From Rhodotorula mucilaginosa (Eukaryota; Basidiomycota; Microbotryomycetes; Sporidiobolales; Sporidiobolaceae), in NCBI GenBank assembly GCA_034406715.1, contig CP137881.1, forward strand, positions 62,001 through 126,000: 64,000 nt of DNA. The letters run 5' to 3'. Shown one piece after another: positions 20,723-33,300 of the stretch; position 1 is the first letter of the stretch; each line of letters opens with the position of its first letter. A program made the translations under genes and the position numbers. The notes beneath the pieces were generated by a model. It had not been told where the DNA came from, did no database searches, and saw nothing but the letters and a program-made list of their open reading frames with translations.

Positions 20723-23700
20723 TCAAGCAGCGGTGGCGGTGGCGGTGGCGGCGGCATCGACCGGGACCGCCTCCGCAGCGGCAACGACCTCGCCGACCTC
20801 TTCTTTCGAAGTACCTGCCTCGGTCGTCGCGACCTCGGCGGGCACCACGTCCGCGACCACAGGCAACTTGTCCTTATCGGGAGTCGTGCTCTCACCGACA
20901 TTCTCCTTGTCGTCCTCGCGCGGCGCCGACGCGGCAGACTCTCCAGTCGAGTCCTGCTTGGGTTCGGCGGCGGAGGCGGCGGCAGCGGCCTCCGTCGCAG
21001 CTTCTTTGCGAGCCTGCGTTTCCTCGGTCGCGTCGGCGCTCAAGTTGGCTTTTTCCGTCAAGGCCGGTCCGAGCGCACCCTCGTTGCGGTCGTCCTGGTG
21101 TGGCGCTGGAGGCGGAGGCGGCGGCGGCGGCACCGACTCCGAGTCTGGTTGCGGCACCGCCGGGTCCGGTCGCGCGCGCTTCGCGTCCGGCTCGGAAGAC
21201 TCGTCGTCAGGCTTTGCCTGCGCCGCATCCCCACCGACAACTGCTGGCGAGGGCACGTCGACGGGAAGAGACCGCTTGCGAGAGTTTGCGGGCGTCGGCG
21301 CGGTTGTAGACTCGGCCTCTTCAGCCATGGGGCCTGCGCGAGCCGGGGGCGAAGCTTCACTCCGGGCACCACCTCCGAGACTCATGAGAGCGTCGACTCC
21401 CTCGTCGTACTCTTCATCCACCTCGCGTTGCGGCGCGGCTGCCGCTGCACCGTCATTGACCGTGCTCGGCGCGGGAGCCGCTCGTGCTGGAAGCGGCGAA
21501 GCAGCGAGGGCGGTGGCGGCGGCCTCTTCGTCTTTGCCCTGCGCGGCAGGCGCCTGCTCCTTCTGCGCCGCTTTCGGCGCAGCCTTGGCGCGTCGCTTCT
21601 TGGGCGTGTTGGCGCCGCTCGCACTGCCATCCGCACTGTCTCCGGCAGACGCTGCTGCTGCGTTGGCAGCAGCTTTGCCGCGACGACCACCTTTCTTCGG
21701 TCCTTCGGCGCCGCCGCCGTCGGCTTTCTTGCGGCTACCGCGACCTTTTGTAGGCGGTGCGGTCACTGGGGTAGCCGGGGAAGGGGCAGAGGGAGCGGCG
21801 ATGGCGCTGTCGAGGCTCGGAATGCTGGGTTTCGAGTCGCGGTGGGAACCGTTCGTCGAACCCGAACTGCGCCGCCGAGCAAACTCTTCTGCAGCTGCGG
21901 ATGTACCCGCAGGCGGATAAGCGCCGTAAGGACCTGGGGAAGGGTTGTCGAAGAAGGGAGGTCGGGCGCCGGCGGCCGCCGCGGAGGGACCGGCACGCTC
22001 GTAATGACCGCCGTTCGGTCCGTGCTGCCCAACTGCCGAGTGCACGTGCGACGACCGAGCCGCCTGCCCATAAGGTTGCGGCGGCGCATGCGGATGCTGA
22101 TGCGGGTGAGACGGCGGCGGGTACGACGGCGGCTGACCGAGCGTGGGAGGATGCAGGTTGCTGCCCCGTGAACCGGGCGCCGCCGACCCGTTCCGAAGGC
22201 CGTTCCGCGATCGCTCCCAGTCCATACCGTCGTGGCTGCTCTCGCGTCCCTGCACGCTGCCGCCGGATAAGTGAGACGGAAATGGGTAGCTGCTGCCGCT
22301 CGGACCGGCGAGATGTCCGTCCGGCGCACGACTGCGAGGCGACGGCGGCGATCCGAGGCGACCGTTCGGTTGCAGACGACCGTCCTTGTACGGCGGCAGG
22401 CGATGTCCAGGCGCTAGAGCCGCTACGTGGCGAGGCGAATTGCCTGCAGGAGGGTATCCCGACGGAGAATGCTGAATCGCCGATCGCCGGTACGGGTCGG
22501 TCGAGCGCGGTCGGGAACCGGCCGACATGCCGTCGAACCGGCTCTGCGCGTTTCCGTGCGGGGAACCTCCAGAGCCCGAAGTCGGAACGCGAGCCTGCAC
22601 CGCGCTCGAGGGAGGCGGAGGACCCATCGACGGGGACAGCTCTGGACCGAGTCCGGCCTGCGCGAGCTGGGTCGGCGCACCGCCCGAGTTGGTGGCGTAG
22701 GACCAGCTCATCGAGCTCGGGCTAATATCCTTTGGCGGCGGAGGAGGCGAGAGGGGTAGACCGCTCGTCTGGTGATCGCGGATCTCGTTGAGACGCTGCG
22801 CGACGACCAAGTTGGACGGGTCGAGCTGCAACGTGCGCTGGTATGCGTCGATGGCGTCCGTCATCTGGTCGTTGCACGCCTCGTACAGCGCGCCGAGGTT
22901 GTACCAGACTTCGGCGAGGTACGGGTGAATGCGAATCGCCCGCGAGTAGGCGTCGAGCGCGTCGTGGTACTGATTGATGTTGTAGTACAGCACGCCGATC
23001 GAGCACCAGAACGCGGGGTTCTTCCCGTCGCGATAGACTGCCTGCTGGTAAGCCTCGTACGCCTTGCCAAAGTTGTTCGTCGTCATGTATGCCCGGCCGA
23101 GCAAGTACCACGAGAACGGATCGTTCGGGTCTGCGATGTACGCGAGTCAGTGCTGCACATTGGCGAGTGCAACATGCAGGCAGGAGACTCACCCGACTCG
23201 AGCGACTTGGTCAAGATCTGCACGGACGCCTCCGGATCGTAAAAGGGCGCCTGCGAGCGGTGATACAGACCGCCGAGCTGCTGGAGAACTTTTGCGTGTG
23301 CCGGGTTCTCCTGCAGGACACGCTCGTACGACTCTTTTGCCGCGATGAACTGGTTCAGGGCGCGAAGGGGATCAGATCACCAGTTCGACCAAGTGCTGCG
23401 AAAATCTTCCCGGCTCACATCCTTCTGTTGCTCGTAGACGTGGCCGATCTGAAACCAGATGTCGATCTCGGTGAGCGGACGTGGCGGATTGTTGAGGATG
23501 TAGCGGAAGCACTGTGAAGAGCGCTCTCGTCAGCATCCGCACAACACCGTCCCTCGGAAAATGGCGCACGAACCTCGAGACTTTGTGCCGATTTGCGCTG
23601 CTGTTTGTAGATGATGCCGAGCCGGAAAAAGATCTCGTTCGCCTTTTCAAAGTCTGCGAGGGGGAGGGAGTCTCTCGTCAGGAGAAGAACCGCGTGGGAA

Positions 23701-24572
23701 AGCGTTGGCTCGAAACTCACTGGGTTCCATGCGGATCACGCTCGAGAAAGCCTCTTCGGCGTGTTCAAGGCTGCCGTACCGATCGTACAAGATTCCGATG
23801 CCGTACCAGAGTTTCGGCTCCTGTCAAAAGGGGGTTTCGGAAATGAGCGCCGAAAAAGGTCTGCGAGGCCGAGCCTCGGAAGAAAACGCACATGCGGGTT
23901 CGGCATGTAGTACAGCGCCTGTTGATACGAGCTGTACGCCTTTTTCAAGTCGTCGATCATGAGGAAGCAATGACCTGCGGATCCGATTCGTTCAGCTGGA
24001 GGCGCTCTGCCGGCGAGGGACGAATTGCGACTCACCGAGGGCACCCCAGACGTCACCGCTCTCTGGGGCGATGCTGACGACGCGGCCAAAGTATTCAGCT
24101 GCCTTCTTGAACTCTTCTCGCGAGCGGTAGATGGCGGCGATCTGGGACAGGGCGACGACAGAGTAGGCGTTGTGCCGCAGGGCCGACTCGTACGCGGCGA
24201 TGGCGCGATCATACTCGGAGACGGATTCGGCGGTCTGGCCTGCAAAGTGTACGTCGGGTCAGCACCAGGAGAGAGAGGCTAGCAGCAGCCCGCGCTCGCT
24301 CGCTCGGCTGAGGAGAGAGAAGGGGAAGGACGGAGCGCACCGATCTGCAACCACGTCGCTTCGGCTTCCTTGCCGAGTTTGACGAGCGAGTCGATCCGCG
24401 GGTGGTGAGCCATCGAGTCGGCAGCATGGTTGCGCTCCTGACCCATGGCGAGGATCTGCAAGACCGAGGGCCCTTGCTGAGGCGGTCCGCCGGCCATTGA
24501 CAGAGGTGGTGGAGGGGGGTTGTTGCTGTTGCCGGCGCCGCCGAACGGGCCCGTGGGCGTGGGAGTGGCCAT
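20723..24572 (-). CDS. SSN6: Tup1-Cyc8 corepressor subunit (TPR protein)
   Basis: General transcriptional corepressor subunit that links DNA-bound repressors to Tup1 and histone deacetylases in the nucleus. Eight exons (24572-24341, 24239-24036, 23974-23892, 23820-23721, 23653-23574, 23511-23419, 23349-23193, 23130-20723) give 1118 residues. About ten TPR units follow the Ssn6/Cyc8 order: GHCFLMIDDLKKAYSSYQQA, KLWYGIGILYDRYGSLEHAE, NEIFFRLGIIYKQQRKSAQS, WFQIGHVYEQQKD, HAKVLQQLGGLYHRSQAPFY, PFSWYLLGRAYMTTNNFGKA and AFWCSIGVLYYNINQYHDAL. The C-terminal ~600 residues, all in the last exon, are Pro/Ser/Gly/Ala-rich with long Ala runs. Introns cut the TPR region into small exons with consistent phase. 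A Tup1 gene is not in the window. Confidence 0.95.
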
Positions 24573-26395
24573 AGCAACCTCCTCGAGCCCCTTCTCGCTT
24601 GCCCTCTCGTCGACGTGGATCGGAATGTGCGGGACCAGCTGCGGCGGTCACGATCGTCCGGCTCCTATTCGCTCGACTCGGGAGACGCCGTTGACTGCGT
24701 GGAGTGTGCGTCTCGGTGTCTATAGGCAGAGCTCGAGGGACTATAGTGGTGGACCAGCGCAAGTGCCCAAGTCCGAGTTGTCGACCTGAGTCCGTCCGTC
24801 AATGGCGAGAGACGTCGATGACACGCAAGGGCCCAGGAAGACGCACGCTTTCGACTTCAATCACACACCTCGAGGCGCGAAAAAAGTCTAGCGGAGCCCT
24901 GCTTCCGGGCTTGTCGATCTTTCGGCACGACCGATTAAGACTCGTGGCTTAAGTGCGTCCCTGGACTGGTCCGCACAAACCGCGCCAAGATCAGCACCTC
25001 GCGATCACAGCAACGAGAGGCTGGGATCAAGACGCGCTCCACCAGTCGATGCCAGTCTACAGCTGCAGTGCTGCTCAAGACCAAAGCACAGCTTCGTCGG
25101 TCGGGTTTTAGCGCCGACGTCGTGTAACGACCGGCGGCGCCGGCTGATCTTATTAACTTTGCATTAATTCGGTGCCTGGCAGAAGCTTGAGCTGGAGGAT
25201 GTCCGATATGGCCTTCGATCATGATCTCTGAAAAGCTCCAAAGCTCTCGGGCGGGCAGCCTCGCACTGCTTGACCTCGCTTCCTCCCTCGATGACTGCAG
25301 TGTCTAATCGGCAGTCCAGCTGCGTCCTTCCTGTGTTTCCGACGGCACGCTGCTGCTCTCCTGGCCTGGAGGCCGTCACTGCTCGCGAGGGGGCGAGGCA
25401 CGCGCTGTCTGAATTGAGACCCGGAGAGAGGGGCTCGGTCGGACATGGAGCGAGCGAACGATCGGGCAAGCTGCGCGCGCGCACGCGAGCTTGGAGCTCT
25501 TGCTTTCCTCGGCGCTGATCTTGCCGTTGAAAAGCGCGACAAAATTACAAAGGAAATGGGCAGTCACGATTGATAAGCTTTCCGCGAAGCTCCGTTTCCG
25601 GCTGCAGGCAGCTTGCGCGCTACATCTATGCATAACGGTTGCTGCATCCCTGAGTCCTCCGGCTCATCTAGTTCTACGCCTCGTCACGCAGAGCTCGCAA
25701 CGCCCCAATAAGAGCTTACTCCCAGGCCGAGCATGCCATCCCGAGCCGGATCCTGATCGGATGCGCACCCCTGATCCGAGCTGCAACTGCTGCACTCATC
25801 TCGAGACGCAGCTGCTCGAGTCCCAGCTGGGCCGGACGTACTGCGCGCGCGAGACCGGCCGGCTTTTGACGTCCGCCTCTAGCTTATGTACAGTACCGCG
25901 GCAGCCTTACAGTACGTGCAGCGAGGCTGAAATGCATATGAAGGCAAGCTCGCAGCGATTCTCACCATGCAGCGCGCGCTGCCCGAACTTTATATGCATT
26001 GCGGCAGCTCACAAACACAGTCCGCTTCGGTTACCTGAATGGTATGTGTAGAGCGGCTTGAAGTCGCATAGAGCCCAACGCGGTGTAGGCCAACAACAAG
26101 ATGCATGAGGTGATGTTCCGGAAGCTCGGCACAGGTGGGTTGTCGGCCACGCATGGCGGGTCGCGGCGACCGTCTGCATATTGGCCAGATCCGAGTAAGC
26201 CGACGCGAACGTGTCGAAGCCTGCTAGCTAAAAGCCCGTATATATATGTGCCGTGTGGCAAGAGAATTGAGAAGGTCGCGCGCGACGGAGCTGCCGGCCG
26301 CAGTTTGTTCCGATCTCGGCCGAAGCCCCACCATCGGCTTTCGCTCGTGCCGCACCAAGTCTGCTCAACTCAGCGATCAATACACCTGCAGCGCG
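24573..26395. promoter_or_regulatory. 1.8-kb divergent intergenic region
   Basis: Longer than most gaps here. It holds the SSN6 promoter (left) and that of the AhpD-like gene (right). A clear TATA-like GTATATATATG lies at 26238-26248, about 150 bp upstream of the 26396 ATG. A second A/T-rich patch (TTATTAACTTTGCATTAATTC) is at 25149-25171. ATGCATAT-like words recur (about 25627, 25932, 25994). I find no persuasive ORF, tRNA or repeat, and the length could reflect regulated expression of the corepressor gene. Confidence 0.45.
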
Positions 26396-27522
26396 ATGGC
26401 GTCCGTGCACCTGTCGAGCGCGCTCAAAGCGCTGATCGCATCCCCTCAAGCCCAAGGGGGCGTCGTCCCGGCTCCGTCGAAAGCGGCCGCAACCGCGCTC
26501 TTTGAAGGTCTCGCGTCATCGGCACAGCAGCACGGCCTCAGTGCACCGGCCTGGCTCACCTTGGGGGTGCGTGCCCATGACAAGAAGACCACCCTGCCTC
26601 TCTGCTGACGAGCAAATCCCGACGCCGGAGCAGAGCGCAGCGCTCGTGACCCTCAACTCGCCGGATACTCTTTGCGCGTTGTACTCATTCGCGCGTGACC
26701 GCTGCGACGCCAACGAACGAGCGACACGGAGCGTCGAATATGCCGGGGTGAGCGGCCGGCGCGTAACTTGGTCGGGCGAAGAATAGCGGGAGGTTGACTC
26801 GCCAATTCCGCTCGACAGATTATGCGGGAAACGGGCCTCAAGACGATCTCATTCTCCGGTATCCCGAGAGTGAGTCGGCAGTCATCCGAGTCCGGACGCA
26901 CAGTTGACGCAGTTCGCTCCAGGCCATCAACAACCTCGGCGCGCTCCGAGCCCACCTTGAGCCAGAGGTTGCGAATAAGTTGCCGACGCAGCCATCTCGG
27001 TGAGCTGCTTTCACTCCGGAAGCCTCATATTGCGTGCATCCACTCACAAACATCGGGCCCCGACACAGACAACTGAAAGCCGCCGACGTCGACTCGATGC
27101 TCGCTCGCGGGAACGCCCTCTGGGATGGGATCTACGACCCGCACTCGAAAAAGCTCCTCGCCAAACTCGCCCAATCGCATCCCGACCTCCCAGTCCACAT
27201 CCTCACCTCTCACTACAGCCACTTGCTCTCCGACCCTCCGAGCTCTGCTCGTCCGGCGGACGCAGCCAAAGTCGGACGGATCTTGACGAGCGTGGTCGCG
27301 ATCGCCTGTCTGCGCGCGCAGGGTGGCGTCGGACCCCAAGTGACGAGTCACGTCTTTGGCTTGCGCAAAGCGGCAGAGGAGAACCTCGAAGGGGACGAAC
27401 TCGTTCAGGGCGGCGACTTTCTCACGAGTGAGGAGGGTGCGAAGTGGGTCATCGAGCAGGTCGACCGGTTCGTCCAAGTGGTCGCACACGGCCCTGCTTT
27501 CGCTACGCGGGCCAAGCTGTAG
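26396..27522 (+). CDS. Peroxisomal AhpD-like protein (Pxp2-like)
   Basis: Member of the fungal AhpD/carboxymuconolactone-decarboxylase-like group, here with a peroxisome signal. Five exons (26396-26566, 26634-26747, 26819-26869, 26923-26999, 27069-27522) give 288 residues. The family hallmark is the helical segment IMRETGLKTISFSGIPRAIN followed by NLGALRAHLEPEVANKLP. The C-terminal half (LWDGIYDPHSKKLLAKLAQS, then HILTSHYSHLLSD, ILTSVVAIACLRAQGGVGPQ) is all-helical. The last three residues are AKL, a canonical PTS1, so a peroxisomal matrix location is likely. The redox CxxC of bacterial AhpD is not seen, so peroxidase activity is doubtful. Yeast Pxp2 is a peroxisomal protein with this type of fold as I recall it; the exact activity is unknown. 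Confidence 0.72.
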
Positions 27523-27674
27523 AGAAAAGTGCTGGCGCGGGGAGATGAAGGCAGTACAAAATGGCAAGACCGATGCAGTCGCGAGAGAGTTAAGGGAACG
27601 ACTACCGAAAGAAAGTTCGAAGGTGGAGAGAAAGACCAATAACGCGTGCAGATGGAACAAAAGGGTCATCGCAG

Positions 27675-29717
27675 TCAAGTAGCGATGTGGCCGAGCGCCT
27701 CGCCGACCTTGAGCTTCTGGCCGTTGTGGATGTTGAAGTGGAACTCGGGCGCCTCGAAGACAAGGACGATCGTCGAGCCGAGCCAGAATCCGCCGATCTC
27801 GTCTCCGGCTCGCAGCGGCTGACCTCCGAGCATGGTACTCGCTTTCGAGTACGTCGCTTCGCTGAAGGTGCCGGGGACGACGGGTCGGAGCGGCGAATTG
27901 GTTCGTAGTGACTGTGTAAACGGTAGATCGCATGATGTCAGCGATCGAGACGAGCAAGGGACGAGGGGAGCGATACGGACACTATCAAAGTTGACGCGGA
28001 TCGATCCGACGTTTGTTGCTCCGACGGGGATGTACGCAAACGAGCCGTAGCGCCAACGGCCGAGCAAAGCAACGCGCTCGTTCAAGACGAACAAGTCGGC
28101 GAGCTTGCCGACCATCCAGGGCGAGACAGAGAACAATTCGCCTGCAATCCGGAGCCAAGAACTTGTTAGTCAACCGAAAAAGCAGGGGATCGAAAACAAA
28201 CACTCGCCTGCAAAGTGACGGCGGCGTTCGACGACCCAGTTGGTCGGCGAGTGGAAGCGGTGGTAGTCGCCCGGTGCGAGGTAGATGACGGTAAAGTACA
28301 GCTTGTGGCCTTCGCGAGGTTCAAACGCCGACTTGGCAATCTCGGTCGCGACGGCCACTTCGCTGCTCAACGTCCGCTTCGGACCGTCGCGTTGCAGCTT
28401 CTGCTCCGATTCGCTCAGCGAAGCGTCCTGCGGGGCGCCGGTCGTCGCCGCCGCGTTTTCGCTCTCGCGGCCGCCCATGAGCTTGTCGAGCGAGTACGAG
28501 ATCCCGTTGACGTTGGCAAAGTCCTTCTCGTCGACCTCGATCGCTTCGGCGTTGTGCGGGTGCGGCTCGAGTCCGTGCGGCGTCTCGACGACGTCGGCTT
28601 TGCCGGCACCCTGCAGCAGAGCCTCGAGCGAGTAGGTCGCGCCCTTGATCGATTGGATGCGGCCGTCCTCAATCACGCCGAAATTGATGACCCTTCCGTC
28701 GGCGGGTGACACCTGAGCACGGAACCGGTGAGTATGAGGGCTGTTAAGCGTACCCGCACAATGTCGACTTACCAACGGCGCGTCGGCGATGGGCCGTACT
28801 CCCGGTTTGAGTCGCCGCATGAAGAACTCGCTCATCGACCGGTACTCTGTGAGATCTGACGGCTCGCACTCGTCCAGGTTGACCCCAAAGACCCAAGAGT
28901 AGAACTTGTAGCCGGGAACGCGGAACCAGACCGGAAGCTCGTAAGAGTTGACGAGGCCGTACAGTCGCGAGATGGACCGGAGCGGAAGCGCGCCGATAAC
29001 GTGGACCTGCCGAGTACGCGGTCAGCTTTCGGTGCGCGCGACACACAGGACAGTCGCGGCGCGCACCTGCCAGGGACCCTGCACGTGCACAGAGCCTTCC
29101 CCCATGGGTTCCTTGCCCTTGTCCGACGCCTGCTTGTACAAGGTCAAAACGACGAGGACCGCTGCGCCGAGCGAGACGGGAATCGGCGACCATTTCGTCG
29201 GCGTCTCCTTCCACCTCTTCTTGAGGCGAGCTGGGAAAAGAACATGCGTCAGTGCCCGCGTTGAGAGCGGCGAGCGAGGCCGTTCAATAAACGCGGCAGA
29301 CGCACTGGCAAAGGACTGGCGGCGCGCCTCTTCCTGCGTCGGTTCCGACGCGTTGGTCGGCGCTGCCGTCTTGGAAGTCTCGGCGTGTAATTGCGAGAGC
29401 TCGTCGATGCCCTGCGGTCGTTGTTGCGGCTGCTGACGCGACCGGAGAGCCGTGCCCGACAAGAAGCGTCTCGTGCCCGCCCTCGCGGCGGCCGGAGCGC
29501 GCCAAACGGCCTGAGGCGCTCGGAGCAAGAGACCCGGACCACGCAAGAGCAGCTGCGGTCCGCGCAAGAGAATGTCGCGTTTGCGGAGACGAGGCGGAAG
29601 CGTCGAGTTTGGCTGCATCGACGCCGCCGACGCCGCCGCATGGTGCTGCCGTGAAGGGGCACCGCGGCGATTGCGGAGCGCTGGCATCCAGCGTGGCAGC
29701 CTCGGCGCAGTCGGCAT
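27675..29717 (-). CDS. PSD1: Mitochondrial phosphatidylserine decarboxylase
   Basis: Inner-membrane enzyme converting phosphatidylserine to phosphatidylethanolamine. Six exons (29717-29306, 29230-29067, 29006-28773, 28712-28208, 28141-27981, 27911-27675) give 570 residues. The N-terminus is a long Arg/Ala/Leu-rich presequence. One membrane segment follows (SPIPVSLGAAVLVVLTLY). The catalytic domain has YRSMSEFFMRRLKPGVRPI, SPADGRVINFG, YHRFHSP, RHFAGELFSVSPW and NFDSSLRTNSPLRP. The self-cleavage motif LGST is at residues 536-539, in GFWLGSTIVLVFEAP, so the pyruvoyl enzyme can form. The intron between 28208 and 28141 starts GCGAGT rather than GT; only this GC-AG splice keeps the RHFAGELF block. 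A charged insert, about 60 residues longer than in yeast, lies between GRIQSI and the EVAVATEIA region. Confidence 0.94.
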
Positions 29718-30340
29718 CGTGCGCGGTTGTGCAGGGAGGAGAGAGAGGCCAAGGAGAGGCGACGACAACCGCGATTTCTCTCGGCTAGGCTCTCTCGCCC
29801 GATCGCGAATTATTCACGACGGTATGCATGATTACAGCTAGACAGAGAGTACACCAGCTCGAACCGGCAAACAGCCAAAAAAAACAAGAGGGTGTTACGG
29901 ACGAGCCAAGGTTGCAAACCCGGTACGAACGCGGGTACGTACTGACGCCTGTACGCACGGGTCAGAGGCATATGGGTGCATGGAACGTCCGGCCACAAAT
30001 CTACAGCAGCGAGAAGAAGGTCCAAATGCGAATGGAGATCGGTTCCAGACATCAAGGGGGATTTGCAAAAGACAGACGAGGCGAAAGGGTCCGTGGGACA
30101 GATCCAGGACTCGATGCTGGAGTGGAACGGAAGACGGGACGGTAGCAAAGAGAAGGAAGGATAGGTAGGAACACATAGAAGTGGATACATTGGAGGCTGG
30201 GCATTCTACCCCGTGCCGACTTGGCGCGCACGAGAGAGATGCCTCGAGGAGGCCGATGGAGCCGGCCGTTTTCGTAACTTCGTAACGAGGTAATGATGAG
30301 GTCGAAGGGGCGAACAAATGCGAAGGGGAGTGTTATAGTT
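29718..30340. other. 623-bp intergenic stretch
   Basis: Between the PSD1 start and the BNI4-like stop, both on the minus strand; it contains the PSD1 promoter and the BNI4-like 3' UTR. An A-rich run (CCAAAAAAAACAAG) sits at 29876-29890. No gene is seen. Confidence 0.35.
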
Positions 30341-33300
30341 TTACACGACTGCAAGCAAGACGTCAGAATGGATGACGCTGCGAGCGACGGCGAGGGGAGG
30401 ACTCACAGAAATGCGTCAAGCGACGCGAAAGAGGATGAACATCCATCTCCTCCATCTTGAAGCTGTTGAGCTCTTCCTTGATCTGCTGGGCGAGCAGCGG
30501 GGTGAGGCGATTGCACGTCGCCGGCTCGGCGCGGCGGTCGTAGATGTTGGCAGGCCACGTCGTGTGAACCGACAAGCTGCTGGCAAACACGATGCGCCGT
30601 TTCGGAGCCGCCGGCGAGGTCGGTCGTAAAGCGGGGAGGCTCGCGAAGTGGTTGAGCGCGGGTGCGGACGCGTTCATGCCCGTGTGCGAGTACGGACCCG
30701 ACGAGACCGTCTCGGGATGGACCCGAGCCGCGACCGCGTCCGACAACACTTCGCGGTCGGTCGGAGCGTGAATGTCGGCGCGGTGGTCAGTCTGCATCGT
30801 CGTGATGCCGTCGACTTGTTGCTCCGACGGGATCGCGTTGACGAGCGCTGTATGACTCGTCGCAACGGTCGGACCGGGCTGCTGCTGAGTGGCGTCGAAC
30901 GAGCTGGCGCGGTTACGAGCATACTGCGGACGTGACTGGACGTAGTCTTCCTGGCGGTACGTCCCAGCGCCTGTAAAGATTGGAATACAGAGGTCAGCGA
31001 CGGGACGCGTCCGTGGTGCGGTAAGCCGCGCTCTCACCCTTGAGGATTCCTCGCGGCGGTCGAGCAAAGTGTTTCGGCTCGGCTCCTTCTCGGTACAGAC
31101 TCGGCTCGTACTCTTGCGAGTCGGTGCCGTACTCGTAGGCGCCGTACGAGTTGTACGACATCTGCGGCGGAGCCAGAACCTCAACGCTCTGCCGGGGCGT
31201 CGCGTCATCGTACTGTCCCGAGGTCGGTTCCATAGCCGAGTAAGTCGAGTACGTCGACGCCGCATCGTTGAACGAGGCCGCCTCGCGCAAGTCGGTCTTG
31301 CTCCCGCCGAGGCCAAAGCGGTTCTTGAAGCCAAAGCCCTTGCGAGACTTTTTGTCGAGAGAAGTCTGACCGCCCGTGATCGACGAAGCATCCGAAGCTG
31401 CCGAATTGGCCCGCTGGTGAGACGGCAGCTGCTCGAATGATCGCTTTGGTGGTCCAAGGCGTGCCGCTTCGGCCGCCGCGGCTTGTCGGGCACGTTCCTC
31501 GGCGGCTTCGCGTTCGGCGTACGCGAGCTGTTGCTGACGCGCCAGTGCTGCCGCCGGCGACATGCCGGCAGTAGCTTGCGAACCGTACGCGCCCGACTCT
31601 GCCGTCGCGTGCGAGACGCTCGCGCTGGCGACGCCGCTCTTCTTCTTGTCCTTCTTGGTGAGCTTGGCCGTGGCGGCGACGTCTCGCTCGACCGCCGGAT
31701 CGTCGTCCTTGTTCTTGTCCTTCTTGAACGCCTTGGTCAAACCCATCAAGCTGTTGCGACGAGCGAGCTTGCCCATCTGGCCGATTTTGCGGATCATCAT
31801 CGAGGCGGACGACACGGTCGACGAGATCGAGAGGTTGTCGGACGAGCCGTTGAACTTGCCGTTCAAGAGGCGGAACCGGTTCGAGGACGGCGGCCGGCGC
31901 GAAGTCGTGGTCGATGCGGCGTCGTTCAAGATGCTGGCGCCCCCGGAGACGCTTCCCGCAGCATGCGTATCGTACGGAAGGCGCGGAGGATTCGAAACGT
32001 TCGACGAGTCGTCGCTGTCCGTACGCGGTCTCCACCCTGCTTGCAGTTGCCGCGGACCCTCGCCGGCGAGGTCACCCTCGGTCAAGGTGTTCATGCTCGG
32101 CGAATTAGAGACGCCGAACGCCTTCCGGAAGCGCGATTTCATCCCGCCTTTCTCCTGAGCCTTGGGTTCGTGCAGCATAGTTCCGGCGAGACTTGTCAGA
32201 GTTGACGAAGCATTCAAGCCTGCATTGACCGTCGCAGTCGCTTCGGCCGTCGCGTCCGACTCGGCGCCATCGTCCTCACTCTCGTTGTGCGGAACCGCAG
32301 CCAACGGCGAGGTCCTCGCGCGCAGCTGCACAGGCGCCGACGAGCGACCCGATTCGCTCGAGTCATGTCGCTGGCGGAGACCCGATCCGGCGCGCGAATT
32401 TGCGCTCGGAGTCGTCGAAGTCTGGCTGCTTGTTCGCGAGCGGGGAAAGGGAGGCGAGTCTGCTGCCGGAGCGGGGAGACCCGACGCGCGAAGAGTCGGA
32501 GCCGCCGCGGGACCGCTCAGGGAGGTGACCGACGAGGACGAAGCCGAGCGCGGGGCAGACGGCGGCGCGGCTGGCATCTTCGCTTGTGGCGACGCCGGAG
32601 CTTGCGACGACGCGCCGCTGTCGAGGCGAGCGTGACCTCGGCTCGCAACGCTACTGCTGCCAGTCGAGGAAGTCGCGCGGTGCGCATGTTGCGAACGGCC
32701 ACCGTCGTTTGAAGGAGCCTGCGCGCCGTTTCCATGTCGGCGATGCTCGTCGCGCCGGTACGGGTGGTAAGCCTCTCCGGCGGCAGTTCGGCTTGGTGCA
32801 CTGCCGCTGCTCGAAGCGCTCGACTCGGTACCGCTCTCGCCGCGACTGCTGCTCTCCTGACTGGTCGGCGGCGTCGGGTAGCCGTGAGTCGCGTACTGCG
32901 GGAGCATGGCTCCGGGAGGCAGGGTCGGCAGGGAGGGAGCCGGCAGACCGGCATGGAGGACCTGCTTCTGCAACGACGGAGCGGGAGACGGTGGATACGA
33001 CGGCGAGACCGAGTAGAATACCTGCGGCTGCTGTGCGGTCGGACCGGAAGTCGCGCGCCGGCGAGCACCATCTGCGCAGGAGAATCCTGTGTGGTCAGCT
33101 CGAGCGTTCCTGACCCGAAGAAGGGCGAGATCCTGCGACGCACTCTCGTTAGAGTGTGCATTCGCCTGCTGCTGTTGATTCTTCAGCATCTCCATCTGCC
33201 ACTGCTGTTGGTACTGCAGGAACAGGGCGTGCTGGTCTTGGCTAAACTGCGGGGAATGCATTCCCATTTGCGCACCGCCGAACGCAGTCATGTGCGGCAC

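Noticed and set aside
20663-22171. Two long plus-strand ORFs (about 500 and 410 residues)
   Set aside because: Both are antisense to the low-complexity C-terminal exon of SSN6 and consist of Arg/Gly or Ala/Ser runs.
25149-25171. A/T-rich TTATTAAC...TTAATTC patch as a replication origin or insertion scar
   Set aside because: Too short and isolated; no flanking duplications, repeats or origin motif.
33060-33110. 43-nt GTCAGG...GCGCAG intron in the BNI4-like first exon
   Set aside because: It is shorter than other introns here and its removal shifts the frame away from the long downstream reading; the exon is open without it.
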